From contig JACAXG010000109.1 in assembly GCA_018881555.1 (NCBI GenBank), forward strand, positions 1,979,251 through 2,043,250: a DNA stretch of 64,000 nucleotides, given 5' to 3'. The position numbers were made by a program, and so were the translations under genes. Below are positions 23,421 through 36,751 of this stretch, piece by piece; within the stretch, counting starts at the first letter, position 1, and each line of letters begins with the position of its first letter. The DNA is from Amblyornis subalaris (taxonomy: Eukaryota > Chordata > Aves > Passeriformes > Ptilonorhynchidae). The notes beneath the pieces are model-generated. The model ran no database searches. It saw only the letters and a list, made by a program, of their open reading frames with translations, and was not told where the DNA came from.

Positions 23421-26400
23421 CAGCTCTTAGGAAATCCAAAAAGCTGCTGCTATCCAAACTGCTAGATATTTTAGAATTCAAAAATTCAATTGAGGAAATG
23501 AAGAACAATCAATATGTGCATTTAAGGGAATACTTATGTGAATGGAAACTATTATAACTATACTATAGTTTCTAATTTTTTCTTTTTTTTTTTTAATGCA
23601 AGGTTTGCTTTTATTTTGGACATTACAGGCAAATTTTAGAGGATAGTTATGTTTAGTCAGAGATCAGGAAGTGATCAAGGTTATATTTTGTAAAGTTATT
23701 TTCTTCAGTGAAAAATCAGTTATCTTTTTTTCATATTTTTAAATATATTTCTCCTCTACACTGTTATTTCCTGGTTAAAACTGAATTTATTAAAGATTTN
23801 ACTCCAGAGAGCTTTTACAGATGCTTTTTTTTGTTTCTTTGTTATTGGAAAGACTAGAGAATAGATATCACTGAATACTTCAATCTTTTTTGAGTCTTTC
23901 TTAATCTTCTCTGCTTCACTGTTAAGCACCAAGCCTATATTTTGATTTTCTTTTTCTGCATTTAGTGAACCTTATCTTGTTTCCTTTTATGTCTCTGTGC
24001 TTTTTTGATCTTATCCCTAAGGGTCTTGAGCTGTTCCTTTATGTTCATGTTGAAACCTATCATCTTCTTTCCACTTTTTGTTTGATTCTTTTTGAATTTT
24101 CAGGTCACTGGAGAAATTCTGATGCCTCTACAATAGTTTCTTACTATTCTGCCATTCCTTGCTTCACTTGCAAATAACCTACCACTATGCATTAAATGCC
24201 TTCTCTTTCAGTAACTTCCAGCAGTGCTGCACTTCTTTGCCCTTTAAACTTTTTTCTCTTCCCAGTAGGTTGTCTCCTGTTCTCCAGGAAAAGGTGGAGT
24301 TTGCCTTCCCTCTCAGCCACCACTTTACTGCTCTTACCTTCGTGCTTCATTATTTCTCACAGCTTTTCTGTAATCTTTCACAATTTCATTTTCTGATTGT
24401 AGCATTTGTGTACATGTTCTATCAGTTAGTTGAAACACAGTCTAAAAGAGGAGCATCCTTTAATCTCTAAAACAAAAACTGCCCACAAAATATTCCATGC
24501 ACTTACTGTGTCATCCTACTTTGCCCTTTAGGTATCTCTGAGCAATTACAATCTCCTTTTGCTATGAAGTCTTTAATTTAACAACAAAAAAGAAGTTAAC
24601 CATTTTGTCTTCTAGCTTATGTGGAATATGTGAATTCTTTTCTGCATTTATGTTCCTTTTATAAAATAAAATAAAATAATCTAGTAAATTATCTCCTTTC
24701 CATAAACTTGTGAAAAAGTACACCTTTAATACATGGTACACCCATCTGTCTTGTTCTTACACCTGTCATTCCTAAGGAGATTGCATCTCTGTATCAGTAA
24801 TGAACCTCTAGGCTCAGCAATTTTCTAGGATGTCATTTTCATTATGTTTTGCTTGTGTTTTAACAAAATAGTTCTCTCTCCATATTCCTGTATTGGGACA
24901 ACCATGTAATAGCATCTCAAAGGCTGATGTCCTACTTGACCCTCTCATGACTGCAATTCACCTCTAAATCCTACTGAATTTAGATAGAAAAAATGGGCTT
25001 CTGTGTTTGAATTTTTTCCCCTTCTCTTCACTTCTGAGATTTTATCACAGATCTAGTCTGTTTTAAAATCTCCTCCCCTGTGTGCACTCGAAAATGTTCT
25101 TACTCTTCTTTCCACGGCCCTTAAGCCTTTTTTGCTGCCTCCTGTGCGCAATGCCATGCCAAACATCATGACACCTGTTTACTCTCATGGATTGTCTGAA
25201 ATGTTCATCTCCAAGTCATCTGTCTCCATCTGCCTCTATGATCTTTATTGCACTTTGCTGCTATCTCCCTTTCCACTACTCTGCTGTTAGATGCTTGAAG
25301 TCTCTTTTCTACTGCATAGGATTCAATATAACAGTACCAGGTGCGTCAAAGTAAGTAGCATGGTGAAGTAATCCAGAGGGATAGGGATACCTTGCTTGCC
25401 TTTCTGAAATAGCCTTTTTATTATGGGTACAAGCAGAAGCATGTTCCTGAAACAATGTGTTGTCTGCACTTCAGGTAGCCAAGGTCACGACCTTTCAAAA
25501 GACCTCTAGGTAATGATTTTTCTTTGCAAATGATCTTAGATGCCAGTACAGGCAAGAAGTGATCTACAATTGATGTTCCTATTTTAGACTGTTCCACATG
25601 TTGGCACTTTTTCTTTCAAGAAGAGGTAATAATAGAAAACTGGGAATAGAATGAGTCAGAACAAAATTAAAATATAACCTTGACTTTCTTGCCTCCTAGT
25701 CCTTCAGGAAATCACATGTGGATTGTACAGATTGCTGAGTATTTTGTATGTTCATTTATTTTGAGTCCTTTTTTGGAAGCAGAAGTCATTATGTCTTTTC
25801 TGTTGCAGAGACAGGCAGCTGAGTCTTACCCTGGACACACTGGAATAAGCAGAACCTCAGGAGAGAAAATACCTCTGGGACAGGATAATTGTAGGATTTG
25901 TAATATACCTTCCTCTCCTTTCTGTATTCAATTTCTCTTTATCACAGTATTTGGCCACTGGTCTTCTAGAAGGATGTACTGGGTGCAGTACAACAGACAG
26001 ATGTGGGCCAAGAAGAGCTTAGTTTAAAAATGCTTCATTCTGCAGCTGTACAGTTTCCTCAGTGTCTTGTGTTTGGAGCGTTTCTTTTTCCACTGAGTAT
26101 GCCATATCAATGTATTTTTAATTACAATGAATAAGAGTTTCTCTTTTTTTCTAATGTATAGTGCTCTATTTGATTAGTTATTGTATTTAGCAATGTTTAC
26201 ATTACTGTGGTCATGTGTTATTCTGACTATTAAAGTTGTCAGCAAACTCAGTACTTTCAATCTTAATTTCATAAGACCCATTTTTTTTTTTCAGGTGTGT
26301 AACCTGATCACAATACTTTTCTTCAAGCAAAAAATTCTCTTACATTCTCACCACAAAACCTTTTATTTATTTTAATTAAAATAAAACACCACTTTAATTT

Positions 26401-29400
26401 TTAAATGTTTTTATATTAACCATACCAAACTAGAGATAAATTATCCTTGTTTTTTTTCAAACTTTTGTAATTTTCCAAAGGTCAGTAAAAAAGGAAAAAC
26501 AAGAAAGGGGTTTAAATGAGTAATTTAAACAAATTCAACAGATATTTCAATATTTGCCATTATTTCCGTGTTTATAATGCATTATCTCATGTTAATTGGA
26601 CTATTTTACATCAAAACTGATCTTTTTAATATATTATGGTACTGCTATTCATGCTAATTTTGATGATCTATTTTGACCCCTACACGAACCAACCTTTTTA
26701 GGGCATTTCAGAAGTTGTCACAGCTGTCTGAAAGTGTATTGTGCAGTTTAAAGTAAGTATATTCAAGAATCAGACCTTGAAAACATCCATTCAGACTGAG
26801 GCCCCGCTCTTCAGTCGCACACCTGAGACTCCTACAAGAGAGAGTCTGACTGTATATTTTATTCCTAACTATCTAGTGCCATGACAGTGGCAGAGCAATC
26901 ACACTGAGCAGCACCTGGGGTACAGTTTGCCTCTGTTGTTTGTGTTGAGTGTTACTTGCTTACAGAGAAACCTGTTCCCTGAGAGTGGCAGTGTCTGGTT
27001 CCTAATTGCCGGTAATTCCTTAGCTCCTTGTGCTTGTTTCAACCCAGATGCAGTCAACATTACTGCTGGTGTTAGAAGTGTTATTAGATCTCCACTATAA
27101 TTCCTTTTTAATTAGCATCCTATTATCTTAAATTGCTTCAACAATTTTTTTTTTCTGTAAATATCCTCCATTCTTTCAGTAATACCCTTTTTTTTGTAAA
27201 ATTGCCTCAGTATTTCCCCACTGGTTTGATCTACTACAGTTTTTTTACTTTGTCTTTTAATAGCTTATTCAAAAGGATAGAGAGGCACAATGGTCTCCTG
27301 GTAGAGTGCAGTAATATCAGTGTTTGTGTTCTCAGGGTTTTTCTTTCTCTGGAGCATAATGGTTGAACTAAGTCTTGTGGTGAAGAGCGAACCCACTGGG
27401 CTAATGGCAATAAACTTGCAAACAGTGAGAGGCTTGTTCACTCAGGTTCAATGTGTGAATAGCTCTGCACAGCTCTAATTAGGACCCTGTTTCTCAATAG
27501 GTAATTAAATATCAGTTTGTTTATCCAAGTGAAGGGATTAAGGTGAAAGTGTACCATTCACATTTGTACGAAAATACAAAGTTCTGCATTTCTGTTGTTT
27601 GACTGGCATTATAGTGAACTCTGTCAGAAATACCTTTAAATGTGCCTGTGTGAGACAGCTGAAATGTAGCACACTGCCTGCAAGGAATCTCTCATGGCAA
27701 TGATGCAGCCACTGAATAAGCTAAAGCTGACATTTTGTCTTTAGGGGAGATTTTCGTTAATTTCTGGGAAAATGAGCGTTATTGTGTAGCAATAAAAATA
27801 AAATCAGTGCCATCATTTGAGCCGGTACATTGCCTGTTTTGACACCCCTCCCTCACTTGCTCACTCTCAATTATTTCATGGACAGCTGAATGGACATGGA
27901 CTGCAATATGGGACATATATATTTGTACTTTAAGGACTGTTGTTTGGATAGAAGGGAATGTTTAATTTTAGTAATCTAATCACCTAAAGCAGGTACTTNG
28001 GACTCACATATTTTATGAGGTTTTAAACCTGTGAAATACCTTTGGCTATACCCATCAATTTCTTTGAAGTTTCACTGCTTCCCAAGGCTAAACCCCAGTT
28101 CATTTTTTTCCTCTTGACATAAATATTTCAGCATTTTAAAATTCTTTGAAGATCTTTCTAGGCGTTTCATTTGTATTACTACTTTATGACAATGCTCCTA
28201 TTGACATAGAAATATATTTTAGACCAGTATTGCGGAATATAAGGCTAGCAAGATCCAGAAAAAAAATTCAAACTCAACGATCATTTTCAGAATTTTAGAA
28301 TTATACAGTAGCAAGTATTTTTACTATTCTCCAAAACAGGATTTCATATGTTCTTTTGTTTAAGTGACAAAAAACTATTTGTGCTCTATGCCAGAATAAA
28401 GGTTGCTTGATTGTCCTGGGTTTGCTGAAAATTAGGAAGGAGAATGGAATTTCATAGGTGCCAAGACGTGGTTGCTAAGGACAGAGGAAGACCTGAAACA
28501 GTTCATTGCCTCAGGCTGTACATTCTCCCAGACATGTTGATGTGCCCTTAATTTTGCTCTTCCCACTTGCCTGTAGGAAAAGCAAACATTATGTTTCTAC
28601 AGAGCTTTCCCTCCATTTTCTTCCATTCTCTGAAAAAAATTCAGTTACAGTAAATCTCACACTTTTTTTCCTTCTACACCAGCACACGGGCTAGATGAGA
28701 CAGTGCATAAGGTTTTTTTGCCCGAGTTTTCAAGATCTAGACTTCATTAATTTCAAGAACAGAAATGGTTATTGTAACCTAACCTGACTTTTTTTTTGTT
28801 ACACTGGTATTCTCATTTCCGAGTTCATCCAATAGTTCATCATAAAGGGTGACTGACATTGTAGAAAGTCCCCTACTGAAATCATGCCTGCCTCCTAATT
28901 CCTTGCAACTTCTTTTTAAAGATTTCTGTGCATATTCTACTGTAAGCTAAAATTAATTAACAGATATTTTCAAAAATGTGTTTCTTCTGTGAGCATAAAT
29001 CTGTGTAAGTATTGAGTATAGATTTTTTTCCTATATGATTAAAAATAGTGAAGTATGTGATTTTATTTAAATTCTGTAGGAGAGAAATTATACTCGTTTT
29101 ACCCTCTTTCNTGAGCTGATGATGTCAAACTTCTAGATTAAGTCTTTTTATTCCTACCATTTCTAATTCCTACAAGTTTCTAATAGACCACAATTACCAA
29201 TTATTTCATTATTTTGTAATATACACTTTGTTAAAATGATTACTTCATCAATCACATGCCACATAACTAATCAAGTGTAATGGACCAACTTAATTCACAT
29301 TTAATTAATTTGAAACAGAAGGTATTGCTTGAAGAATGATCTTTTAATATAAGCTGGAATGGGATCTCCTGGCTTTTGACCATAGTTTGGTATTGTTCAT

Positions 29401-29671
29401 ATCTTAATCCTTCAGAAAAATCTGTGAAGCTTCACCTTACAGGTGAAGACCAACAGCTGAGATAATCTGATGAAGCAATCCTCAATATCAAAGAGAAAAA
29501 CCCCTGCCTATGTTGTCCCGAACAACATTTTGAAGTACGGATAATGCAATCTAAATTTGGGTAATCTGCAGACATCTTTGGCACATTTAGTTTTAATATC
29601 GAGACCTTTGATGTAAACACTAGGAAAGGTGATCAAAGGCTCATCACCAAGAACACAGAAGAGCACAGAGG
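23421..29671. other. non-coding spacer
   Basis: AT-rich DNA with T-rich strips near 23580 and 23820 and a short AAAAT array near 24661-24678. The longest frame, 115 codons at 25680-26027 on the plus strand, has no recognised domain. The interval 27600-27910 is less repetitive and more complex than its surroundings and could be a conserved non-coding element, which needs alignment to decide. Confidence 0.7.
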
Positions 29672-30466
29672 TGTAACAACTGGTAGGGAAATCCTAATTA
29701 TACAGCCTCTGCTTCAACTCCTCCTCCCAGGGCTGTTCCAGGGGAGCCTCAATCNCAAGGCTTGGGGTGATACCCATGAGGAGGAATCATCAGAAAACCT
29801 CTCTGGTTCATATTTTGGACTGAGAGGGTTGGCAATCTACAGAGGTGTGGTACTAACTATGGGATACAGGAAAAAACACCTTGGGATTGTAGAATATTTC
29901 TTATAGGATTTTTAGGGGAAGCACCAAAGGTGGGAAAAGGGAGGGATCAAAATGGTTTGAGAAGGAAATGGAAGGGAAAAAGAAAGGGAAAAAGAGGATA
30001 AAAGGGGCTGATTGCATGTAAGCAGATTGCTGGTCAATACACCTCTCTGGCTGTGCTCTGTACTGATCCCTCCAGCCTGTTACGTCTTCTCATTTAATCC
30101 CATTTCTAGCTGTTTTTCTGGTAAGGGNCCTCTTTTCTGTATGCCTGTGTGTGTATGGATGTCCAAGTGCCAGCAATGGGAATGGGGCCGTTGGTTACAG
30201 GGCCCTGAGTGCCAGCACTGGAGACACCAGAGTTCGTGCCTGTTGTGGGGGTAGGCACACCAGGGTGTGATCACAGCCTACATTCACCTAGACTAACCAG
30301 CAAATGCAGGAAGAGATTTTGGAGTCAAGTACTGCAGCTGGGCNATAAGTCTAGGCCAAAAAGTGGAGAGATCCAAGGGTCTTGAGTCCACTACTGGAGG
30401 AACAACGAGGTCCAGATCAGCAGCTGGAGAGTCCATGGGCCTTGGGGAATGACTGCTGGTAAGTTT

Positions 30467-30494
30467 ATGAGTCTGGACTAGCTACCAGACTCAT
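30467..30494. repeat. perfect 10-bp hairpin
   Basis: Arms ATGAGTCTGG and CCAGACTCAT around an 8-base spacer that is itself mostly palindromic (TAGCTA). It lies within the modular part of the LTR-derived composite. Confidence 0.85.
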
Positions 30495-31290
30495 TTTTGT
30501 CTCTCTGTGCAAGGCAGCTTAGGGACTAGAGGACCCAAGGGCCAGCTATGTAGCCTGTTGGGTGTCTGTGAGAGACTGGAGGAGATAGCTGGCTCAAAAT
30601 ATTTCAGGTGCATGTGTGGGGGAAGGAGAAGGTCGGGTCTTGCCTTTGGTGAGGTGATGCACTGCCCTGAACACCCCACCCTCTAAAGCCTGTATCCCAG
30701 CCCTGCAGGGGCTGCCAATCCCTGGCACACTGGAGACCATGCTCCACACTTGCCCCTGGAGCCNCTAACCCAGCTCCTGAGTGGCCAGGTGACTGGAAGT
30801 CCCACCTGGGGGAAGGGCCCAGGAAAGCCAAAGGGTACTTAAGCAAGGGCATGTCTTGACTCTACCTCCACTTGGAATTTCTTTCAGCTGAAACACAGCT
30901 GGAACCAGGAATGGTAGCTATACTTGTTCTTTGCTATCTCTTTTCTCTCTTCTCTCTTTCTCTTTTTTTCTTCTTCTAATTTCCTCTTCTCGAAGTTTGA
31001 GTAACTTAAAATTGGATGAGCTTGGATTTTGTTTAAGTTGAATGGGCTAAGTTAATGCTTTGTGAAATGCTTTACGTTGAACATTGCTTTAAACTTCTGC
31101 CAAAGTTCCCTGCTTTGCTGAAGATTGCCAGTTAAGTTTCTGTTGTTTTGACCTCTTGAGGAAGATATCATTGGTATTTCTCCCTTGCATCTGACTCAGG
31201 TACTAAAAAAATGTAAGCCCTTTTAAGAGACTCATTGAGTGAGTTCTGCGACCTTACATTGTCTAAGACAAGGTGCTGGAGAGATCCATA

Positions 31291-31314
31291 GTGTGTGTAC
31301 GTGTGTGTGTGTGT
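31291..31314. repeat. (GT)n microsatellite, interrupted
   Basis: GT dinucleotides with one AC interruption, just before one of the CCAGCA modules. A similar short GT run precedes another module near 30148. Confidence 0.85.
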
Positions 31315-32523
31315 AGGTCTGAGTACCAGCATCTGGAGTAGGGCTGCATCCTCTGGGGCTCACATGTCCAGGTATCTACAATTGGAAAGACCGGGGGTCC
31401 AAAATAGGTTACGTGTCAAAAGTCAGCTACTTGAGGGATCTGTACTTTAATGGGCTTTCATCCTGATCAGCCAGAANAAGTAACAGGATGGGGTCATTAG
31501 TGCTGCTTGTGCTAGTGCTGACTATGTCTGTCTGTGGTGACCTGTGCAGCTGGCTGTGCTTNTGCATACATCTTTAATGTTGGACTTGGTAATCTTAAAG
31601 TTAATTTCCAACTTAAACTTTTCTATGTGCACATCTGTTAGGAATACACATTTAGTCTTGCTGCTTGCTGGACTTGTGGACATGGGGCTGTGGCAGCCTG
31701 GCCTCCATCAGGCTACTGGATTTGGCAACTCCTAATAAATAAGGTTCCTTTTTGAGAGAAAAACTCTCTTTCCTCTTTCTGCTTAATACCTCCATAATTC
31801 CACATTCCTAGCCTTGTGACTTTTGTACCAGCTATCTTCTTCAGCTAAATAGTCCTCTGTAGTTCTTTGCAGAAGTCCAGAGGAAATAGCTTTGTGAATG
31901 TGGCACTCAAACCAAGTGTTAGATTAATCAGGGGTAGATGGTGTACTTGGTCTACTAAATAAGACTGTGAGCTTCATTTCACCTATTCCAGATTTTAGAA
32001 TGAATGTTCTTCTTTGCTGTAACTCTGTCATGGGCCCCCAGCAGTTAACTTCAATTGATGCCTTTGAAAGAAAGACTAAATCAAAAGTCTCAAAGAGCAA
32101 TGTAGGCAATTTTTGTATGTTGTCTATTTTTAATGTGCACTAGTTACTCAAGAATCATTGAGCTTCTTCAGTTATTTCAGGAGTTAACCAGATTACTAAA
32201 TAAGTATAAGTACTATATAACTGTGCTACATTCTTACACAGAAGGCAAATCTGAATGAAATATGGATTTCTTAAAAAATAAAAGGATGGAGGTGGGGGAT
32301 GGGAAAAGAAGATGGGGCAGGCTAGTTTAGTTGTTTCCTATTAAATACTGGAAACAAAGACCAAGAAACACCCTCAATTGTTTCTTCTGTTCCTGTTTAA
32401 TCACAGAAAGGACACATTCCCCTCCTCCCCATGTTACTTGAAATAAGTGACAAAAAATCAGACAAATGCTGGCTCTGTGGCTCAGCAGGCGATAATTGAA
32501 CCCTTACAGATTAGAAGTGCTCT

Positions 32524-32546
32524 TGTGCCCATTTGCTCTGGGCACA
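32524..32546. repeat. perfect 8-bp hairpin
   Basis: Arms TGTGCCCA and TGGGCACA with a 7-base spacer. It shares its arm sequence with the hairpin at 36725. Confidence 0.8.
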
Positions 32547-33858
32547 GCTCCATTTCAGAATTCATTTTTTTCCCAATTTAAAAAAAACAACTTGCATTAG
32601 GAGCTATCCATGTAATTTGAAATTACATGTGATGGAAGTTAAATGCAATCTGATTAAATATGAAGAACATGAGTTCAGCTGAGGAGTAGTAATAGAGAAG
32701 AGACTAAAACTGAAGTGGAAACCCAGGAGGCATAAACTAAAAACCATGGTGTGTACCCGCAATCTGATCCCCAAATTGAGACAAAAATTGACCAAGAAAT
32801 ACTTTTGGACATGTAAGTATATCTGAATAAAATAACAATGCTCCTCCATACCTAGAACCTCTCTATCTCTGCCCACTTCAGCATAGCTTGAATTTTACCT
32901 ACCTGCTATTCCTGACAGTCTTTGCCTGCCTCTCTGGTTTTTTATTACAGTACGTTCATATTTTATCCATTTCGCTCTTCAAGTGTAAATGTGAACTGTT
33001 ATTTCCAATACTGTCTCTGTAACTCTACTGATGAAAAGGAAAATGAATATCTAAAAATAGTTGCATTCTTATATACAGATATTGCTGATCCATGAAAAGG
33101 GTAAACAAATATTTTATTTAACTTTATTTATTACTGGTTTGCGCAAAGGTTTCAGTATAGTTACAATCAAGTTTTGTTATNAGCACATTCAGAATGTCTT
33201 GCACGTAAACAGTTGTTTTTAATTCTTTTTATATTAAAAGTCAACCAGAAAAACAATCTGTGTTAAAGTAAACTGGTGCAGGACAGAGAAAATTATTACT
33301 AGGATTACAGAGGAAGTCAGTTGCTGAGTTCTTTTGCTATCCTTATGGACTGGATTTTTTCTCCTTCATCTCTGAGAGGCAAAGAGTGTAATGCAAATTT
33401 CTGTTGTGTGTGGCCTGCTGAGAACATCTGAGACAACTGCTTTATTTTCCGTTTTCCAGTAGGGAAATATCAAACCTAATTTGTCAGAGTTTTGATAGAA
33501 TATCTGAGCATGTGATTATGTATATTATGTCCTGGGTCTAATGAAGCTCATTCAGTGCTTTAGAGTGCAATTACTCACTCCTTGATTGGCATATAACTGT
33601 CTTGAGTTGAAAATCTGAAGCATCATTATATGATCTCCCAAACTACACAGTCTAATTTTTCTCTGCTGTGCATATTCCATACCACATGAATAATTTCTAT
33701 ATGGGCCAATGAGTGTTTTGGCTACACTTATCCACACAATATAGGCTACCTCTAGGCTCCTATGATATGAAACATCTTTATGCCTAGTAAGAAGTATAAG
33801 CAGAACTATTCTTTTGCTATTTCTCCACACAGAGGGGCTTTTGCTGTACAACTTCCTC

Positions 33859-33882
33859 TTTTTTTTTTTTTTTTTCCCCCCA
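33859..33882. repeat. T17C7 homopolymer pair
   Basis: Seventeen T followed directly by seven C. On the minus strand it encodes the glycine-lysine run in a 124-codon frame, which is one reason that frame was not accepted as a gene. Confidence 0.9.
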
Positions 33883-36724
33883 AGAGACACTGGGATGCAG
33901 ACTCTTTGCCTTTGAAAGAACTCCACAAAATCTAATATTAGCCTCCTGGGAAAAACCCATCAAGCACTCCCTGCTAGGCAGGGAATAATGAATGCCAGAG
34001 CAGAACTTCCTAACTCACATGTGGCATGACAAAGGCAGAGAATTGGGCAGATAGCTGCTATGTCGACTTTTGTGATTCAAAAACTATCATTTGGAGAGAC
34101 AGATTGACCACTTCTGCTCTTACTTTGGCACTGTACAGCTAGATTACATTTCTTTGCTTTTAATTGATAAGGAAGAGCTAATGGAATGATCAAGTTCGTT
34201 GGAGAAGCCAAGTAAAAGGCTTCACATGCATTGTCAAAAAAACCTTTTATCGACATTCAAGGATGCCTTTTACCTGAAAGTTTATGCCATAAGTTTATAA
34301 ACTGATAGTTCTCAAGCACATCAAGTGAGTCAGNTGAGACAAAAACAAGACATCAGGTCAGCTGGAAAAGTGAGTGAACAAATTTTGTCTACCGTAATGA
34401 ATCTGTCTGAAGACATTGTTGATCAGGATCACAGAGCTGCACTGCAGAAGGTATTGACATAATTAATATGAAAACCCCCCCCACTAAAACAGTATAATTC
34501 TTACTAGTTCTGTGTTGATCAGAAATCCTTTCCAGAAAGATCTGGGCTCTGTTGTTTATTTTCATGGTAGTCAACAGTCAGAGAAAAGACTTATGTTTTC
34601 CAGAGACAATTCTCTTAGGAAAAAAGGAGACAATCCCTATAAAGTGAAGCCATGCCATGAAAAGATGGTGTAGTCCTAATTTAAATGAACAGAATGGAAA
34701 AATCATGTTAATAGTCCAGGGGAATCTGACAGGGGCTGAAGGGTGGTTTTGTGTTGGTCTTAATCTACTCAAAATTAAAATATACAATATTTTTTTACCA
34801 GCAACTTTGCAGTCTAAATTCCTGATAGTTCTACAGAATTTTTTTTTTTTTGCCTAATGATCTTTAGTATCTTGCCATCTTATACCATCTTCTTTAGGGA
34901 TTTGAAAAATTCCACTCAGATCATTGCAATCCTCTCCACCTCTTTCTCCTGTTAGTGTGCTCAGCATTATTGCCCTTGAATCATTTCACTGGTGAGTAAA
35001 GCAACATCATCTGTCTTGACACAAAGGACACCTCATACATATTCTGGGCTTCCCTTAAAAATAATTTCCAGCCTCAGATTCACATGAAATATCCTTGCTG
35101 CTGGAAGATAAATCACANTTTTGTTCTTTGGATCAGTGTAATGGCCAGCTTGATGTCTCTGCCAGATAAAAATTAAATTGCTCTTGGTGTTGCTAAGGTT
35201 ATATTCCCTGCAGCTCTTCCTCTTTCTCAGTATAGACATTTTCATCATTCATTTTGTTTCCAACCATCTCTAATTTCTAATCACAGATCAGATGCTTTGG
35301 TCACACCATGTCCTTTTTTCTTGCTTTTCTCAGGGTTCTGAGGGTACCACCAGTCCTCAATAGTCCTGCCCAACCCCCTTGGCGCCACACATTGCCCATG
35401 GTCCCACGCCCCATTTCAGCCCAGCCTGCGGCATCAGTCCCTATCCCAGCAACGCCATATGAATGCAAGTTTCCATCCCTGTCTCTCTGTGACCTGAACA
35501 GAGTTTTGTTCTGCACTGTGGGTATCTTGTGTCCTGGATGGCCACCTTTCAATGTGCGTTGTGGCTTATCTTCAGCCTTGCCTTTTTCCCCTTCCCAGGT
35601 TGTTCCTGATCTGGCTCCCTGGGTGGATTCTGACCACATTTAGCAAATATAATTGAAAGAGGTGACCAGAGCCAAAGGAAAATGAAATAGTTTGTTTTCA
35701 GAAAGAGCTATGGGGAGGCCATTTTCACTTCTTTTTTTTATAAGTGTTTATAAGAACATTTATGCTTTCATGATGATCTTTTTCCATTTTTGCTGGCCTT
35801 ATTTGTTCTTGAACACTGGTTTTATACCTGTATTTGTTTGTCTGTTACTAGAAGTCAGTAATAATATGTTCAGCAAAAGTCACTCAGCTTGAATGCTCAT
35901 TCACCTGAGATATCTCAGGCCTTTTTATCATACAGCTGCCATTTAGATTTCATTAACTTAGGCAAATGGGTTCATTATCTATTTGTAGAAGACAGACCAA
36001 AGCTTGGTCTTTCCCTCAGATGTTAAGTCTGTTTCATTTGACCCTTGCTGTGACTTGTCAACTAGTTGTAATTAAGTTATTTGTCATAAAGGGTGTTGTT
36101 TACAGGCTTGTTTTCACACATTTTCTTAGCCATTTATTTGCTCTCTAAAGAATGATGAAATGTTTTTTATTGTTGTTTTAAGCAAAATTAATTTTGTTGT
36201 CCATATTTTCATGCATTTATTATCTAATAGAGTTTAGAACAAATGTTGAGCCTAGGGAGAAAGAGATATAACTCAATAAAGCTCCAATTACACATATGAT
36301 TAAAAGAGGTTTCTCGCTGTGTAATTATATATTTGTATAACAAAGAAACCTACCAAAACTTGCAATTCAAAGAAAGAAAAGGGAAAATGCTGTAGAAGAG
36401 GGCTAAAGAACTGACTGAATTAATTGCTGAAGTAAGAAAGCTTTCAGAATAAAAGCTGATATGAAAAACAAGTAACCTCTTGTAGTTTTAGACAGGCCAC
36501 ATAAACTTGGAGTGGTATAGGAACTTAAAAAGGTCTTCAGTAATATAAGTGAAAAACGACTAAGTGAAAGAACAGTCATCATCGTATGGTGAGAATAGGA
36601 TACAAACTAAATATTTAAGAAATAAAATTAGGTCTTTTTGCCTTGAAACTAAATACGGTTAGTAATTCTGCAAGGGAGAGAGATGGAGTGTTGTTGCACC
36701 AAGATGGAAACAAAACCAAGATGT

Positions 36725-36751
36725 TTGTGCCCATGCCCAGCTTGGGCACAA
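36725..36751. repeat. perfect 9-bp hairpin
   Basis: Arms TTGTGCCCA and TGGGCACAA with a 9-base spacer. The spacer and inner arm also form a near-palindrome around GCCCAGCTTGGGC. Confidence 0.85.

Larger units (their letters stand above)
29672..31745 (+). mobile_element. LTR-derived composite element, ends unresolved
   Basis: A 2-kb GC-richer block. Its 5' part resembles a forward LTR: a long purine tract (about 29930-29998) runs into an ATAAAA box (29998-30003), followed by a leader and an ATTTAAT element near 30094. From 30130 onward there are degenerate modules built around CCAGCA and CTGGAG (for example near 30168, 30214, 30415 and 31329). A CATGTCTTGA stretch, a pyrimidine tract (30940-30985) and a GT repeat follow. 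The promoter portion resembles an avian LTR I remember. The downstream 1.5 kb may be a long U5, a leader or a second element. Six unresolved bases fall inside. No retroviral coding motif was found and no TSD was identified. Confidence 0.45.

Noticed and set aside
32478..32489. tRNA-type A box (TGGCTCAGCAGG), possible tRNA or SINE
   Set aside because: It fits the A-box pattern, but no B box or cloverleaf follows at the right distance.
33552..33926. 124-codon minus-strand frame as a gene
   Set aside because: It includes a lysine run from a T17 homopolymer and shows no domain, splice signals or codon bias.
35301..35643. Pair of 111-112 codon frames on opposite strands
   Set aside because: Overlapping open frames on both strands are expected in a GC-rich island. 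Neither resembles a known protein.
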